A stretch of DNA of 64,000 nucleotides, taken from NCBI GenBank assembly GCA_014843695.1, contig CM026400.1:36316234-36380233 (forward strand). Reading direction: 5' to 3'. A program made the position numbers and the translations under genes. Position 1 is the first letter of the stretch, and each line of letters opens with the position of its first letter. This document shows, piece by piece, positions 36,043-49,854 of the stretch. The notes under the pieces are model-generated. The model searched no databases and was not told the origin of the DNA. It saw nothing but the letters and a program-made list of their open reading frames with translations. Source of the stretch: Archivesica marissinica. Taxonomy: Eukaryota > Mollusca > Bivalvia > Venerida > Vesicomyidae.

Positions 36043-36544
36043 ATGCTACACATTCCTACATTATACTTTGTATAATTATCTTCAATTAGTAAACAGTGTT
36101 TTTTTGCGATCAAACAAACTCGAAGCCGAAAGTAGGACTTTCCGAGTCGATCGGTCACGCACTTGTTTACAATCGGAACGCATCATCCACATTTGTTTAC
36201 ATTCGGAATGCATCATCCCCATTTGTCCCACGTTGTCTTTTTTAATTGAGGTCTACATCCCCGCGTGGGGTTCGACATTAGAGGAAGATAGATAGATAGT
36301 CTTTCATGTTCAAAATATGTTCACATTCCAACGTTGTTTTCTACATCTGCTGTTGTTTCACACATGCGCGCTGTGTGTGTTTACATTTCGTTTGTTGATA
36401 AACAATTCGCGTATACGACAGTGTATAGTTATTGGATTTTTATCATTTCTGAGCGACTATTTCGATTTTTGTAAACACACATCACACATTATTATTTATA
36501 TCTTACCAAAAAACATCCTTTATTACGATATAGTGCTGCTTTAA
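36043..36544 (+). mobile_element. MITE family A, truncated copy (duplicate of 3911-4412)
   Basis: The same sequence as 3911-4412 at an offset of 32,132. It has the same missing left end and the same right terminus (GCTGCTTTAA). It belongs to the duplicated or overlapping contig segment, not to a separate insertion. Confidence 0.75.
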
Positions 36545-36598
36545 TTGTAATGTAAATTTGGACAATTGATTTTTACGTTAGATGTTCTGTTTCTGTAC

Positions 36599-37183
36599 AT
36601 GTTATCCTTCGGCAGTACACTATTGACACACTGTATAATCTGTAGCATGCATGCAATATTCTACTTGTGTTGCAGACAGTGAATGTTATCCTTCGGCTGT
36701 ACACTATTGACACACTGTATAATCTGTAGCATGCAATATTCTACTTGTGTTGCAGACAGTGAATGTTATCCTTCGGCTGTACACTATTGGCACGCTGTAT
36801 AATCTGTAGCATGCATGCAATATTCTACTTGTGTTGCAGACAGTGAATGTTATCCTTCGGCTGTACACTATTGGCACGCTGTATAATCTGTAGCATGCAT
36901 GCAATATTCTACTTGTGTTGCAGACAGTGAATGTTATCCTTCGGCTGTACACTATTGGCACGCTGTATAATCTGTAGCATGCATGCAATATTCTACTTGT
37001 GTTGCAGACAGTGAATGTTATCCTTCGGCTGTACACTATTGGCACGCTGTATAATCTGTAGCATGCATGCAATATTCTACTTGTGTTGCAGACAGTGAAT
37101 GTTATCCTTCGGCTGTACACTATTGGCACGCTGTATAATCTGTAGCATGCATGCAATATTCTACTTGTGTTGCAGACAGTGAA
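36599..37183 (+). repeat. 84-bp acceptor array, seven units
   Basis: The same units as 4467-5211 but two fewer (seven instead of nine), again including the single 80-bp unit. It ends with TTGCAGACAGTGAATGGTG and then departs from exon A. Confidence 0.94.
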
Positions 37184-37188
37184 TGGTG
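37172..37188 (+). pseudogene. ATP13A1: ATP13A1 exon A remnant (acceptor and first ~13 bases)
   Basis: The exon A acceptor and ACAGTGAATGGTG are present, but the rest of exon A is replaced after GGTG by the 64-bp repeat. Exon B is also missing from this contig. It could be a true deletion allele, a recombinant duplicate or a misassembly. As it stands the copy is not functional. Confidence 0.6.
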
Positions 37189-37341
37189 TAGAGACTTGGG
37201 CTAATGGGAAAATTGCATGTGTTATATTATCAGAAAGTTCTTGGCAAACGTGTAGAGACTTGTGTTAATGAGAAAATTGCATGTGTTATATTATCAGAAA
37301 GTTCTTGGCAAACGTGTAGAGACTTGTGCTAATGGGAAAAT
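37185..37341 (+). repeat. 64-bp array fragment
   Basis: About two and a half units of the array seen at 8064-8455 (GTGTAGAGACTTG, TTATATTATCAGAAAGTTCT), cut by the gap. Confidence 0.9.
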
Positions 37342-38341
37342 NNNNNNNNNNNNNNNNNNNNNNNNNNNNNNNNNNNNNNNNNNNNNNNNNNNNNNNNNNN
37401 NNNNNNNNNNNNNNNNNNNNNNNNNNNNNNNNNNNNNNNNNNNNNNNNNNNNNNNNNNNNNNNNNNNNNNNNNNNNNNNNNNNNNNNNNNNNNNNNNNNN
37501 NNNNNNNNNNNNNNNNNNNNNNNNNNNNNNNNNNNNNNNNNNNNNNNNNNNNNNNNNNNNNNNNNNNNNNNNNNNNNNNNNNNNNNNNNNNNNNNNNNNN
37601 NNNNNNNNNNNNNNNNNNNNNNNNNNNNNNNNNNNNNNNNNNNNNNNNNNNNNNNNNNNNNNNNNNNNNNNNNNNNNNNNNNNNNNNNNNNNNNNNNNNN
37701 NNNNNNNNNNNNNNNNNNNNNNNNNNNNNNNNNNNNNNNNNNNNNNNNNNNNNNNNNNNNNNNNNNNNNNNNNNNNNNNNNNNNNNNNNNNNNNNNNNNN
37801 NNNNNNNNNNNNNNNNNNNNNNNNNNNNNNNNNNNNNNNNNNNNNNNNNNNNNNNNNNNNNNNNNNNNNNNNNNNNNNNNNNNNNNNNNNNNNNNNNNNN
37901 NNNNNNNNNNNNNNNNNNNNNNNNNNNNNNNNNNNNNNNNNNNNNNNNNNNNNNNNNNNNNNNNNNNNNNNNNNNNNNNNNNNNNNNNNNNNNNNNNNNN
38001 NNNNNNNNNNNNNNNNNNNNNNNNNNNNNNNNNNNNNNNNNNNNNNNNNNNNNNNNNNNNNNNNNNNNNNNNNNNNNNNNNNNNNNNNNNNNNNNNNNNN
38101 NNNNNNNNNNNNNNNNNNNNNNNNNNNNNNNNNNNNNNNNNNNNNNNNNNNNNNNNNNNNNNNNNNNNNNNNNNNNNNNNNNNNNNNNNNNNNNNNNNNN
38201 NNNNNNNNNNNNNNNNNNNNNNNNNNNNNNNNNNNNNNNNNNNNNNNNNNNNNNNNNNNNNNNNNNNNNNNNNNNNNNNNNNNNNNNNNNNNNNNNNNNN
38301 NNNNNNNNNNNNNNNNNNNNNNNNNNNNNNNNNNNNNNNNN
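37342..38341. other. Assembly gap, 1,000 N
   Basis: Exactly 1,000 undetermined bases between the 64-bp array and the 36-bp satellite. Frames drawn across it are meaningless. Confidence 0.99.
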
Positions 38342-41300
38342 GGGGATATATGATCATACATATAATGGGTCTGTGACGGGGATATATGATCATACATATA
38401 ATGGGTCTGTGACGGGGATATATGATCATACATATAATGGGTCTGTGACGGGGATATATGATCATACATATAATGGGTATGTGATGGGGATATATGATCA
38501 TACATATAATGGGTCGTGATGGGGATATATGATCATACATATAATGGGTCTGTGACGGGGATATATGATCATACATATAATGGGTCTGTGACGGGGATAT
38601 ATGATCACACATATAATGGGTATGTGACGGGGATATATGATCATACATATAATGGGTATGTGACGGGGATATATGATCATACATATAATGGGTCTGTGAC
38701 GGGGATATATGATCATACATATAATGGGTATGTGACGGGGATATATGATCATACATATAATGGGTCTGTGACGGGGATATATGATCATACATATAATGGG
38801 TATGTGACGGGGATATATGATCATACATATAATGGGTATGTGACGGGGATATATGATCACATATAATGGGTATGTGACGGGGATATATGATCATACATAT
38901 AATGGGTATGTGACGGGGATATATGATCATACATATAATGGGTATGTGACGGGGATATATGATCATACATATAATGGGTCTGTGACTGGGGATATATGAT
39001 CATACATATAATGGGTCTGTGACGGGGATATATGATCATACATATAATGGGTCTGTGACGGGGATATATGATCATACATATAATGGGTCTAGGGATATAT
39101 GATCATATATATAATGGGTCTGTGACGGGGATATATGATCATACATATAATGGGTATGGGGATATATGATCATACATATAATGGGTCTGTGATGGGGATA
39201 TATGATCATACATATAATGGGTCTGTGACGGGGATATATGATCATACATATAATGGGTCTGTGACGGGGATATATGATCATACATATAATGGGTCTGTGA
39301 CGGGGATATATGATCATACATATAATGGGTCTGTGACGGGGATATATGATCATACATATAATGGGTCTGTGATGGGGATATATGATCATACATATAATGG
39401 GTCTGTGACGGGGATATATGATCATACATATAATGGGTCTGTGACGGGGATATATGATCATACATATAATGGGTCTGTGACGGGGATATATGATCATACA
39501 TATAATGGGTATGTGACGGGGATATATGATCATACATATAATGGGTCTGTGACGGGGATATATGATCATACATATAATGGGTATGTGACGGGGATATATG
39601 ATCATACATATAATGGGTATGTGACGGGGATATATGATCATACATATAATGGGTCTGGGGATATATGATCATACATATAATGGGTCTGTGACGGGGATAT
39701 ATGATCATATATATGGGTCTGTGATAGGGATATATGATCATACAGGGATATATGATCATACATGTAATGGGTATGTGACGGGGATATATGATCATATATA
39801 TAATGGGTATGTGACGGGGATATATGATCATACATATAATGTGTATGTGACGGGGATATATGATCATACATATAATGGGTCTGTGACTGGGATATATGAT
39901 CACACATATAATGGGTCTGTGACGGGGATATATGATCATACATATAATGGGTCTGTGATGGGGATATATGATCATACATATAATGGGTCTTTGACAGGGA
40001 TATATGATCATACATATAATGGGTCTGTGATGGGGATATATGATCATACATATAATGGGTCTGGGGATATATGATCATACATATAATGGGTCTGGGGATA
40101 TATGATCATACATATAATGGGTCTGTGACGGGGATATATGATCATACATATAATGGGTCTGTGACGGGGATATATGATCATACATATAATGGGTCTGTGA
40201 CGGGGATATATGATCATACATATAATGGGTCTGTGACGGGGATATATGATCATACATATAATGGGTCTGTGACGGGGATATATGATCATACATATAATGG
40301 GTCTGTGACGGGGATATATGATCATACATATAATGGGTCTGTGACGGGGATATATGATCATACATATAATGGGTCTGTGACGGGGATATATGATCATACA
40401 TATAATGGGTCTAGGGATATATGATCATACATATAATGGGTCTGTGACGGGGATATATGATCATACATATAATGGGTCTGTGATGGGGATATATGATCAT
40501 ACATATAATGGGTATGTGACGGGGATATATGATCATACATATAATGGGTCTGTGACGGGGATATATGATCATACATATAATGGGTCTGTGATGGGGATAT
40601 ATGATCATACATATAATGGGTCTGTGACGGGGATATATGATCATACATATAATGGGTATGTGACGGGGATATATGATCATACATATAATGGGTATGTGAC
40701 GGGGATATATGATCATACATATAATGGGTCTGTGACGGGGATATATGATCATACATATAATGGGTCTGTGACGGGGATATATGATCATACATATAATGGG
40801 TCTGTGACGGGGATATATGATCATACATATAATGGGTCTGTGACGGGGATATATGATCATACATATAATGGGTATGTGACGGGGATATATGATCATACAT
40901 ATAATGGGTCTGTGACGGGGATATATGATCATACATATAATGGGTATGTGACGGGGATATATGATCATACATATAATGGGTCTGTGACGGGGATATATGA
41001 TCATACATATAATGGGTATGTGACGGGGATATATGATCATACATATAATGGGTCTGTGACGGGGATATATGATCATACATATAATGGGTATGTGACGGGG
41101 ATATATGATCATACATATAATGGGTCTGGGGATATATGATCACACATATAATGGGTCTGTGACGGGGATATATGATCATATATATGGTCTGTGATGGGGA
41201 TATATGATCATACATATAATGGGTATGTGACGGGGATATATGATCATACATATAATGGGTATGTGACGGGGATATATGATCATACATATAATGGGTCTGT

Positions 41301-44300
41301 GACGGGGATATATGATCATACATATAATGGGTCTGTGACGGGGATATATGATCATACATATAATGGGTCTGTGACGGGGATATATGATCATACATATAAT
41401 GGGTCTGTGACGGGGATATATGATCACACATATAATGGGTCTGTGACGGGGATATATGATCATACATATAATGGGTCTGTGACGGGGATATATGATCATA
41501 CATATAATGGGTCTGTGACGGGGATATATGATCATACATATAATGGGTATGTGACGGGGATATATGATCATACATATAATGGGTATGTGACGGGGATATA
41601 TGATCATACATATAATGGGTCTGTGACGGGGATATATGATCATACATATAATGGGTATGTGACGGGGATATATGATCATACATATAATGGGTCTGTGACG
41701 GGGATATATGATCATACATATAATGGGTATGTGACGGGGATATATGATCATACATATAATGGGTATGTGACGGGGATATATGATCATACATATAATGGGT
41801 CTGTGACGGGGATATATGATCATACATATAATGGGTCTGTGACGGGGATATATGATCATACATATAATGGGTCTGTGACGGGGATATATGATCATACATA
41901 TAATGGGTCTGTGACGGGGATATATGATCATACATATAATGGGTCTGTGACGGGGATATATGATCACACATATAATGGGTCTGTGACGGGGATATATGAT
42001 CATACATATAATGGGTATGTGACTGGGGATATATGATCATACATATAATGGGTATGTGACTGGGGATATATGATCATACATATAATGGGTATGTGACGGG
42101 GATATATGATCATACATATAATGGGTCTGTGATGGGGATATATGATCATACATATAATGGGTCTGTGACGGGGATATATGATCATACATATAATGGGTCT
42201 GTGACGGGGATATATGATCATACATATAATGGGTATGTGACGGGGATATATGATCATACATATAATGGGTATGTGACGGGGATATATGATCATACATATA
42301 ATGGGTCTGTGGGTATATGATCATACATATAATGGGTCTGTGACGGGGATATATGATCATACATATAATGGGTCTGTGACGGGGATATATGATCATACAT
42401 ATAATGGGTATGTGAGGGGATATATGATCATACATATAATGGGTCTAGGGATATATGATCATACATATAATGGGTCTGTGACGGGGATATATGATCATAC
42501 ATATAATGGGTCTGTGACGGGGATATATGATCATACATATAATGGGTCTGTGACGGGGATATATGATCATACATATAATGGGTCTGTGACGGGGATATAT
42601 GATCATACATATAATGGGTCTGTGACGGGGATATATGATCATACATATAATGGGTATGTGACGGGGATATATGATCATACATATAATGGGTATGTGATGG
42701 GGATATATGATCATACATATAATGGGTCTGTGACGGGGATATATGATCATACATATAATGGGTCTGTGACGGGGATATATGATCATACATATAATGGGTC
42801 TGTGACGGGGATATATGATCATACATATAATGGGTCTGTGACGGGGATATATGATCATACATATAATGGGTCTGTGACGGGGATATATGATCATACATAT
42901 AATGGGTCTGTGACGGGGATATATGATCATACATATAATGGGTCTGTGACGGGGATATATGATCATACATATAATGGGTATGTGACGGGGATATATGATC
43001 ATACATATAATGGGTCTGTGACGGGGATATATGATCATACATATAATGGGTCTGTGACGGGGATATATGATCATACATATAATGGGTCTGTGACGGGGAT
43101 ATATGATCATACATATAATGGGTATGTGACGGGGATATATGATCATACATATAATGGGTCTGTGACGGGGATATATGATCATACATATAATGGGTCTGTG
43201 ACGGGGATATATGATCATACATATAATGGGTCTGTGACGGGGATATATGATCATACATATAATGGGTCTGTGACGGGGATATATGATCATACATATAATG
43301 GGTATGTGACGGGGATATATGATCATACATATAATGGGTCTGTGACGGGGATATATGATCATACATATAATGGGTCTAGGGATATATGATCATACATATA
43401 ATGGGTCTGTGATGGGGATATATGATCATACATATAATGGGTCTAGGGATATATGATCATACATATAATGGGTCTGTGACGGGGATATATGATCATACAT
43501 ATAATGGGTCTGTGACGGGGATATATGATCATACATATAATGGGTATGTGACGGGGATATATGATCATACATATAATGGGTATGTGACGGGGATATATGA
43601 TCATACATATAATGGGTATGTGACGGGGATATATGATCATACATATAATGGGTCTGGGGATATATGATCATACATATAATGGGTATGTGACGGGGATATA
43701 TGATCATACATATAATGGGTCTGGGGATATATGATCATACATATAATGGGTCTGGGGATATATGATCATACATATAATGGGTCTGTGACGGGGATATATG
43801 ATCATACATATAATGGGTCTGTGACGGGGATATATGATCATACATATAATGGGTATGTGACGGGGATATATGATCATACATATAATGGGTCTAGGGATAT
43901 ATGATCATACATATAATGGGTCTGTGACGGGGATATATGATCATACATATAATGGGTCTGTGACGGGGATATATGATCACACATATAATGGGTATGTGAC
44001 GGGGATATATGATCATACATATAATGGTTATGTGACGGGGATATATGATCACACATATAATGGTTATGTGACGGGGATATATGATCATACATATAATGGG
44101 TATGTGATGGGGATATATGATCATACATATAATGGGTCTAGGGATATATGATCATACATATAATGGGTCTAGGGATATATGATCATACATATAATGGGTC
44201 TAGGGATATATGATCATACATATAATGGGTCTAGGGATATATGATCATACATATAATGGGTCTAGGGATATATGATCATACATATAATGGGTCTGTGACA

Positions 44301-46165
44301 GGGATATATGATCATACATATAATGGGTCTGTGATGGGGATATATGATCATACATATAATGGGTCTGTGATGGGGATATATGATCATACATATAATGGGT
44401 CTTTGACGGGGATATATGATCATATATATAATGGGTCTGTGACAGGGATATATGATCATACATATAATGGGTCTGTGACGGGGATATATGATCATACATA
44501 TAATGGGTATGTGACAGGGATATATGATCATACATATAATGGGTATGTGACAGGGATATATGATCATACATATAATGGGTATGTGACGGGGATATATGAT
44601 CGCACATGTAATGGGTCTGGGGATATATGATCACACATATAATGGGTCTGTGACGGGGATATATGATCATATATATGTGTCTGTGATGGGGATATATGAT
44701 CATACATGTAATGGGTATGTGACGGGGGATATATGATCATACATATAATGTGTATGTGACGGGGATATATGATCATACATATAATGGGTCTGTGACTGGG
44801 ATATATGATCACACATATAATGGGTCTGTGACGGGGATATATGATCATACATATAATGGGTCTATGACGGGGATATATGATCATACATATAATGGGTCTA
44901 TGACGGGGATATATGATCATACATATAATGGGTCTGTGACTGGGATATATGATCATACATATAATGTGTATGTGACGGGGATATATGATCATACATATAA
45001 TGGGTCTGTGACGGGGATATATGATCATACATATAATGGGTCTGTGACTGGATATATGATCACACATATAATGGGTCTGTGACGGGGATATATGATCACA
45101 CATATAATGGGTCTGTGACGGGGATATATGATCATACATATAATGGGTCTATGACGGGGATATATGATCATACATATAATGGGTCTATGACGGGGATATA
45201 TGATCATACATATAATGGGTATGTGACGGGGGATATATGATCATATATATAATGTGTATGTGATGGGGATATATGATCACACATATAATGGGTCTGTGAC
45301 TGGGATATATGATCACACATATAATGGGTCTGTGACGGGGATATATGATCATACATATAATGGGTCTGTGACTGGGATATATGATCACACATATAATGGG
45401 TCTGTGACGGGGATATATGATCACACATATAATGGGTCTGTGACGGGGATATATGATTATACATATAATGGGTCTATGACGGGGATATATGATCATACAT
45501 ATAATGGGTATGTGACGGGGATATATGATCATACATGTAATGGGTCTGTGACGGGGATATATGATCATACATATAATGCGTCTGTGATGGGGATATATGA
45601 TCATACATGCAATGCGTCTGTGACGGGGATATATGATCATACATATAATGGGTCTATGACGGGGATATATGATCATACATATAATGGGTCTGTGACGGGG
45701 ATATATGATCATACATATAATGGGTATGTGACGGGGATATATGAGCATACATATAATGGGTATGTGACGGGGATATATGATCATACATATAATGGGTCTG
45801 TGATGGGGATATATGATCATACATATAATGGGTATGTGATGGGGATATATGATCACACATGTAATGGGTATGTGACGGGGATATATGATCATACATATAA
45901 TGGGTCTGTGATGGGGATATATGATCACACATGTAATGGGTCTGTGACGGGGATATATGATCATACATATAATGGGTATGTGACGGGGATATATGATCAT
46001 ACATATAATGGGTCTGTGATGGGGATATATGATCATACATGTAATGGGTATGTGACTGGGATATATGATCATACATGTAATGGGTCAGTCACAGGGATAT
46101 ATGATCATACATGTAATGGGTCTGTGACGGGGATATATGATCATACATGTAATGGGTATGTGACT
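38342..46165. repeat. 36-bp tandem satellite
   Basis: About 215 units of 36 bp: GGGGATATATGATCATACAT, ATAATGGGTCTGTGAC. Two main variants, GGGTCTGTGACG and GGGTATGTGACG, are mixed through the array. Shortened junctions read GGGTCTAGGGATATATG or GGGTCTGGGGATATATG. The right part (44600-46165) is more diverged, with ACATGTAATGGG and GATCACACAT. As 36 is a multiple of three, several frames on both strands stay open as 12-residue peptide repeats; none looks like a gene. ATGATCAT is a palindrome in each unit. It lies downstream of the ATP13A1 stop codon. Confidence 0.96.
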
Positions 46166-46175
46166 GGGGCCCATT

Positions 46176-46540
46176 GACTTGAGGGAGCTAAATAATCCAA
46201 GCAGAAGTCTAGTTCTTATACATTTATTATTAATGAATAAATTACATATTACATACATTCATAACAAGATTCTTTAAATAAAAATATTTAAATACATGTA
46301 CACCGCATATACAAAAATAAACACAATTACAACCATCCATACAGAGCAGATTTAAGAACTTGTGAATATTCGTGCAAAATCCTGGTATCTCGGCTTCTAC
46401 TAAGTATATGGCTTAGCACCCTACAGCGCTGTAAATGTACAAACATTCAGAGTCGGATGAAATCTGGAAAAGAAAAATCAATTTCTCCATTATTCTCTTT
46501 TATTTAAACACATTTGATTAAAGTTTAAACTTAATAAATT
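46176..46540. other. Single-copy AT-rich sequence
   Basis: Nothing recognised between the satellite end and the SINE fragment. Confidence 0.5.
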
Positions 46541-46640
46541 TTTCAACGATTGCGAAGCAAGTTCTAATAACTTATAGTAATCACTCTCGTTGGCGTGAAA
46601 GCGTATATGTGGTGAGGAGGGGAGGAAACCCACATTTTAT
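46541..46640 (-). mobile_element. SINE family 3 fragment
   Basis: The minus strand matches the 3' part of the 6958 element: GGGTTTCCTCC, then GCCAACGAGAGTGATTAC and the tail with GCTTCGCAATCG. The head is absent. Confidence 0.6.
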
Positions 46641-46780
46641 TGCTCGATTCATATACATGTGAATTTACAAAACATGACAATTTAAAGAATGGCAAACGGG
46701 TCGGGTCGGGTCACTAGTTCTAGGATCATTAGTTACAGCCCTTCCCGACAAGATAGTAAGTGAAAAGAAATAGTGACTAA

Positions 46781-47021
46781 TTAACCCATTTCATTCTGGA
46801 TACATTTAAAGGCTTTTGCAAACAACATAGATCCTGATCAGCATGCAGCGTTTGCTACATAGCCAAGTGTCTTAGCAATATCATGTGAATAGCAAACAGC
46901 ATAGAGCCTGATCAGATGGCACGTTCTGTGGCCATTGATCTGGCACGTTCTGTGGCCATTGATCTGGCTCTATGTTCTTTGCAAATACCGTTTGAACGGT
47001 ATCCAGAATGAAATGAGTTAA
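46781..47021. mobile_element. MITE family D
   Basis: Clear terminal inverted repeats: TTAACCCATTTCATTCTGGA at the left and TCCAGAATGAAATGAGTTAA at the right, with TTAA at both ends. Interior hairpin modules GCAAACAACATAGATCCTGA and TGATCTGGCTCTATGTTC are shared with family E at 9091. A 24-bp piece (GGCACGTTCTGTGGCCATTG) is tandemly doubled. Confidence 0.88.
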
Positions 47022-47440
47022 TATAGTTGCCTAATGAATTTTTATTTTTAAACAATATTATTTTTTCTGAAAAAAGGTATACATGTTGTAAAGTTATGAT
47101 GACAAAGAAAAGAAAAAGTTTGACTTATGAAAGAGGGAGGGATAAAGAGGGAGTCTGCTAAATACAATGCCCAGCGCACGAGTCCTGTTCTCTGCAGTTG
47201 TCCACCATCTTGGAGCAGACATCCGTATACTGTTTATTATAGTGTCACCCCTATTGAAAGGGCCAGGCATTACTGACTTGTGCGACACCTTTTTTCTTAG
47301 AACATCAGTACTTCACTATATCTAAGCTTCCAGCATAGGATTCGGGAACAGCCCTCGGATAAAGTGGACTACTCTCTGCTTGTCTATGTGAATCCGTTTG
47401 TGTGTTTATGAATGATTGAACTTCTGAAAATAGGAATATA
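47022..47440. other. No recognised feature
   Basis: A minus-strand open frame of 64 codons (47094-47288) is present, but I see no domain, splice context or second copy to support it. Confidence 0.45.
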
Positions 47441-47500
47441 GTCAAACCTAGAGATAGTGATCACCTCTATTAAGCAGCCAACCTGCAGTGGAGTGTCCAT
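47441..47500 (+). mobile_element. MITE family B, left-end fragment
   Basis: ATAGTCAAACCTAGAGATAG followed by CACCTCTATTAAGCAGCCA matches the left end of family B. The rest is missing. Confidence 0.65.
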
Positions 47501-47521
47501 ATAAATATTAAATACCGTACC

Positions 47522-48076
47522 TTAAAGCAACATTACATCGTATGAAATAAAAGATAATTGAAAAATTCAGTTTTTACGTATGGGTAGCAATGCTGCTACA
47601 CATTCTAACATTATACTTGGTATGCTTATGTTCATTTGGTAAACAGTGTTTTTTTGCGATAAAACAAACTCGAAATCGAACGTGGGACTTTCCGAGTCGA
47701 TCGGTCACGCACTTGTTTACAACCGGAACGGATTGTCCGCACTTGTTTACATTCGGAATGCATCGTCCCCATTTGTCCCACGTTGTCTTTTTTAATTCAT
47801 ACATCTGTAATCTAAGTCTTTTATCCCCAAGATAGATAGATAGTCTTTCATGTTCAAAATATATATGTTGTTTTCTACATCCTCTGTTGTTTCACGCATG
47901 CGCGCTGTGCATGTTTACATTTCGTGTGTTGATAAACAAATTCGCGTATACGACGGTTTAAATTTATTGAAATTTTATCGTTTCTAAGCGACTATTTCCA
48001 TTTTTTGTAAACACGCACACATTAGTATTTATATTTTACCCAAAACATCCTTTATTACGATGTAATGCTGCTTTAA
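47522..48076 (+). mobile_element. MITE family A, full-length copy
   Basis: Bounded by TTAA (47522-47525, 48073-48076). The terminal inverted repeats are AGCAACATTACATCGTA and the complement of AGCAGCATTACATCGTA. The interior matches 7443-8054 and includes GAGTCGATCGGTCACGCACT. This copy contains GGGACTTTCC at 47684-47693, a consensus kappa-B word; the others have AGGACTTTCC. Confidence 0.87.
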
Positions 48077-48220
48077 ATTATGCATTCAATGTGTGTATCT
48101 GCAAACAGTTTATCTACTGGTTACACACACTGCTACCTCTCCAGCAAGTCTATGTACAGGTAGATTACATTTACTTAAACCAACAATAACATAGTTCTGT
48201 GAATCTTTAATTCCATGTTT

Positions 48221-48358
48221 ACAGTCAAACTTGTGATAGTGGTCACCTCTATTAAGCAGCCGACCTGCATTAAGCAGCCAGTATCCAGATATCGACTGTG
48301 CTAAGCAGCCACCTTCTGTAATTCCCTTGACTGGCTGCTTAAGACAGGTTTGACTGTA
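48221..48358 (+). mobile_element. MITE family B, compact copy
   Basis: Terminal inverted repeats TACAGTCAAACTTGTG and GACAGGTTTGACTGTA enclose about 105 bp with repeated AAGCAGCC words. Confidence 0.82.
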
Positions 48359-48471
48359 GTTTCTATTGACATGTTCGGCTGTTGTAAAAGTGTTATATCT
48401 TCTTAAACTCGTTACATGCTGGGTAAATTAAGGGTTATAAATAGTACTAATAGAACAGTACTAATTACTGT

Positions 48472-48714
48472 GGAAGTAGTGAGAGCGCAGTGGATGCACG
48501 TTCGCTTCAGGTGCGAAAGGTCCGGAGTTCAACCCCCTGCTGGAGCTGTTACGATTGTGCCCTTAGGCAAGGCATTTAAATTCCAAGTTGCCTCTTCTCT
48601 CTCCCTTGTGGCGATGGATTCCATCAGGAATGAGGTGTCGAGAGTGATTAATATAAGTTGAAAGAATTTGTTTCGCAATCGAGCTAAAATAAAAAAATTA
48701 ATTTGTATAAACTA
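48472..48714 (+). mobile_element. SINE family 1 copy with 9-bp target-site duplication
   Basis: Head GTAGTGAGAGCGCAGTGGAT, B-box-like GGAGTTCAACCCCC, body TGGCGATGGATTCCATCAGG and tail GTTTCGCAATCGAGC with an A/T-rich end. AATTACTGT occurs at 48463-48471 and 48715-48723. Confidence 0.9.
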
Positions 48715-48836
48715 AATTACTGTAAAAGATGACAAGTCAATAATGCCTTTCTTAATTTAACTCGACTCTGGATGACTATATCTGGTATATTGGTTTTATC
48801 ACGAGATTAAAAAGAAAGTTTCCTATCCAATCAATC

Positions 48837-49036
48837 TACAGTCCAACCTATGTTAGTGGTCACCTCTATTAAGCAGCCAACTTGTATTTAGCAACCAACC
48901 TGTATTTAACAACCAGTTTCCCAATATGTTGCTTAATTATACATTTGACCTCTATTAAGCAGCCATCTGTGCAAAGCAGCCACTTGCCACTTTTTGTGAT
49001 TCCATGTGCTGGCTGCTATAGACAGGTTTGACGGTA
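48837..49036 (+). mobile_element. MITE family B copy
   Basis: Ends TACAGTCCAACCTATG and GACAGGTTTGACGGTA. The right end and its flank (AGGTTTGACGGTACATCC, ATATTATTAA) are tandemly doubled to about 49081. Confidence 0.78.
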
Positions 49037-49081
49037 CATCCATATTATTAATAGGTTTGACGGTACATCCATATTATTAAA

Positions 49082-49340
49082 TTTATTACACATTTCCAAA
49101 TAGGTAATTGTAAACCGACGATACCATTCCGATTATAAATATTTCTGTTGTTTTATTAGAGATGTATCTTAGGTAACTTAGGTAACAGTAGTTGCAAGAA
49201 CCAGCATAACTCATAAAACTATGCCTGCAAGTACACAAGTACTTGTGCATTATGATTTGATCAATATTCTTGAATATTTCCAGTAGTGCAAATGGTGTTA
49301 TTGCAGGAATTACCTTCTAACTTCTGCCGCTATTAGTAAC
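49082..49340. other. No recognised feature
   Basis: Single-copy AT-rich sequence. Confidence 0.45.
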
Positions 49341-49354
49341 AATGCAAATGGTTT

Positions 49355-49580
49355 TAGTTTCCATCTTCAATTACACACAATTTATTTTAGATTCCATCTT
49401 CAATTACACACAATTTATCTTAGATTCCATCTTCAATTACACACAATTTATCTTAGATTCCATCTTCAATTACACACAATTTATCTTAGATTCCATCTTC
49501 AATTACACACAATTTATTTCTCTTAGTTTTCATTTTCAAGTACACACAATTTCTCTTAGTTTTCATTTTCAAGTACACAC
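49355..49580 (+). repeat. 33-bp minisatellite
   Basis: About six units containing TTCCATCTTCAATTACACAC and AATTTATCTTAGA; the last two units are diverged (TTTTCATTTTCAAGTACACA). The 11-codon repeat explains the open frame through it. Confidence 0.9.
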
Positions 49581-49854
49581 ACAATTATTTATCTACCATT
49601 ACACACTTTTTCATAGTTTCTACAAGTCTTGTAGTTTCTACGAGTCTTTCACACACATTTTTGATTTAATTCAAAGTAAACCAAGCATAACTTTAAAATT
49701 CTACTACTGTGCACAGTGCTGACTCAGCCCATCACGGGCGATCATGTGCAGAGTATAACCATGTATGTACAATTGATAAGAGGAACGTCCAAAGATCATT
49801 GTAGGATGTAGTTAGTTCAAGACGGTCCCAATTTCAAAATACTAACTGATTCCA

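Noticed and set aside
38498..46177. Long 12-residue-repeat frames on both strands (GIYDHTYNGSVT type)
   Set aside because: The period of 36 bp is a multiple of three, so several frames stay open automatically; no start, splice or composition signal supports a protein.
47094..47288. 64-codon minus-strand frame
   Set aside because: No recognisable domain, splice signals or second copy; the length is expected by chance.
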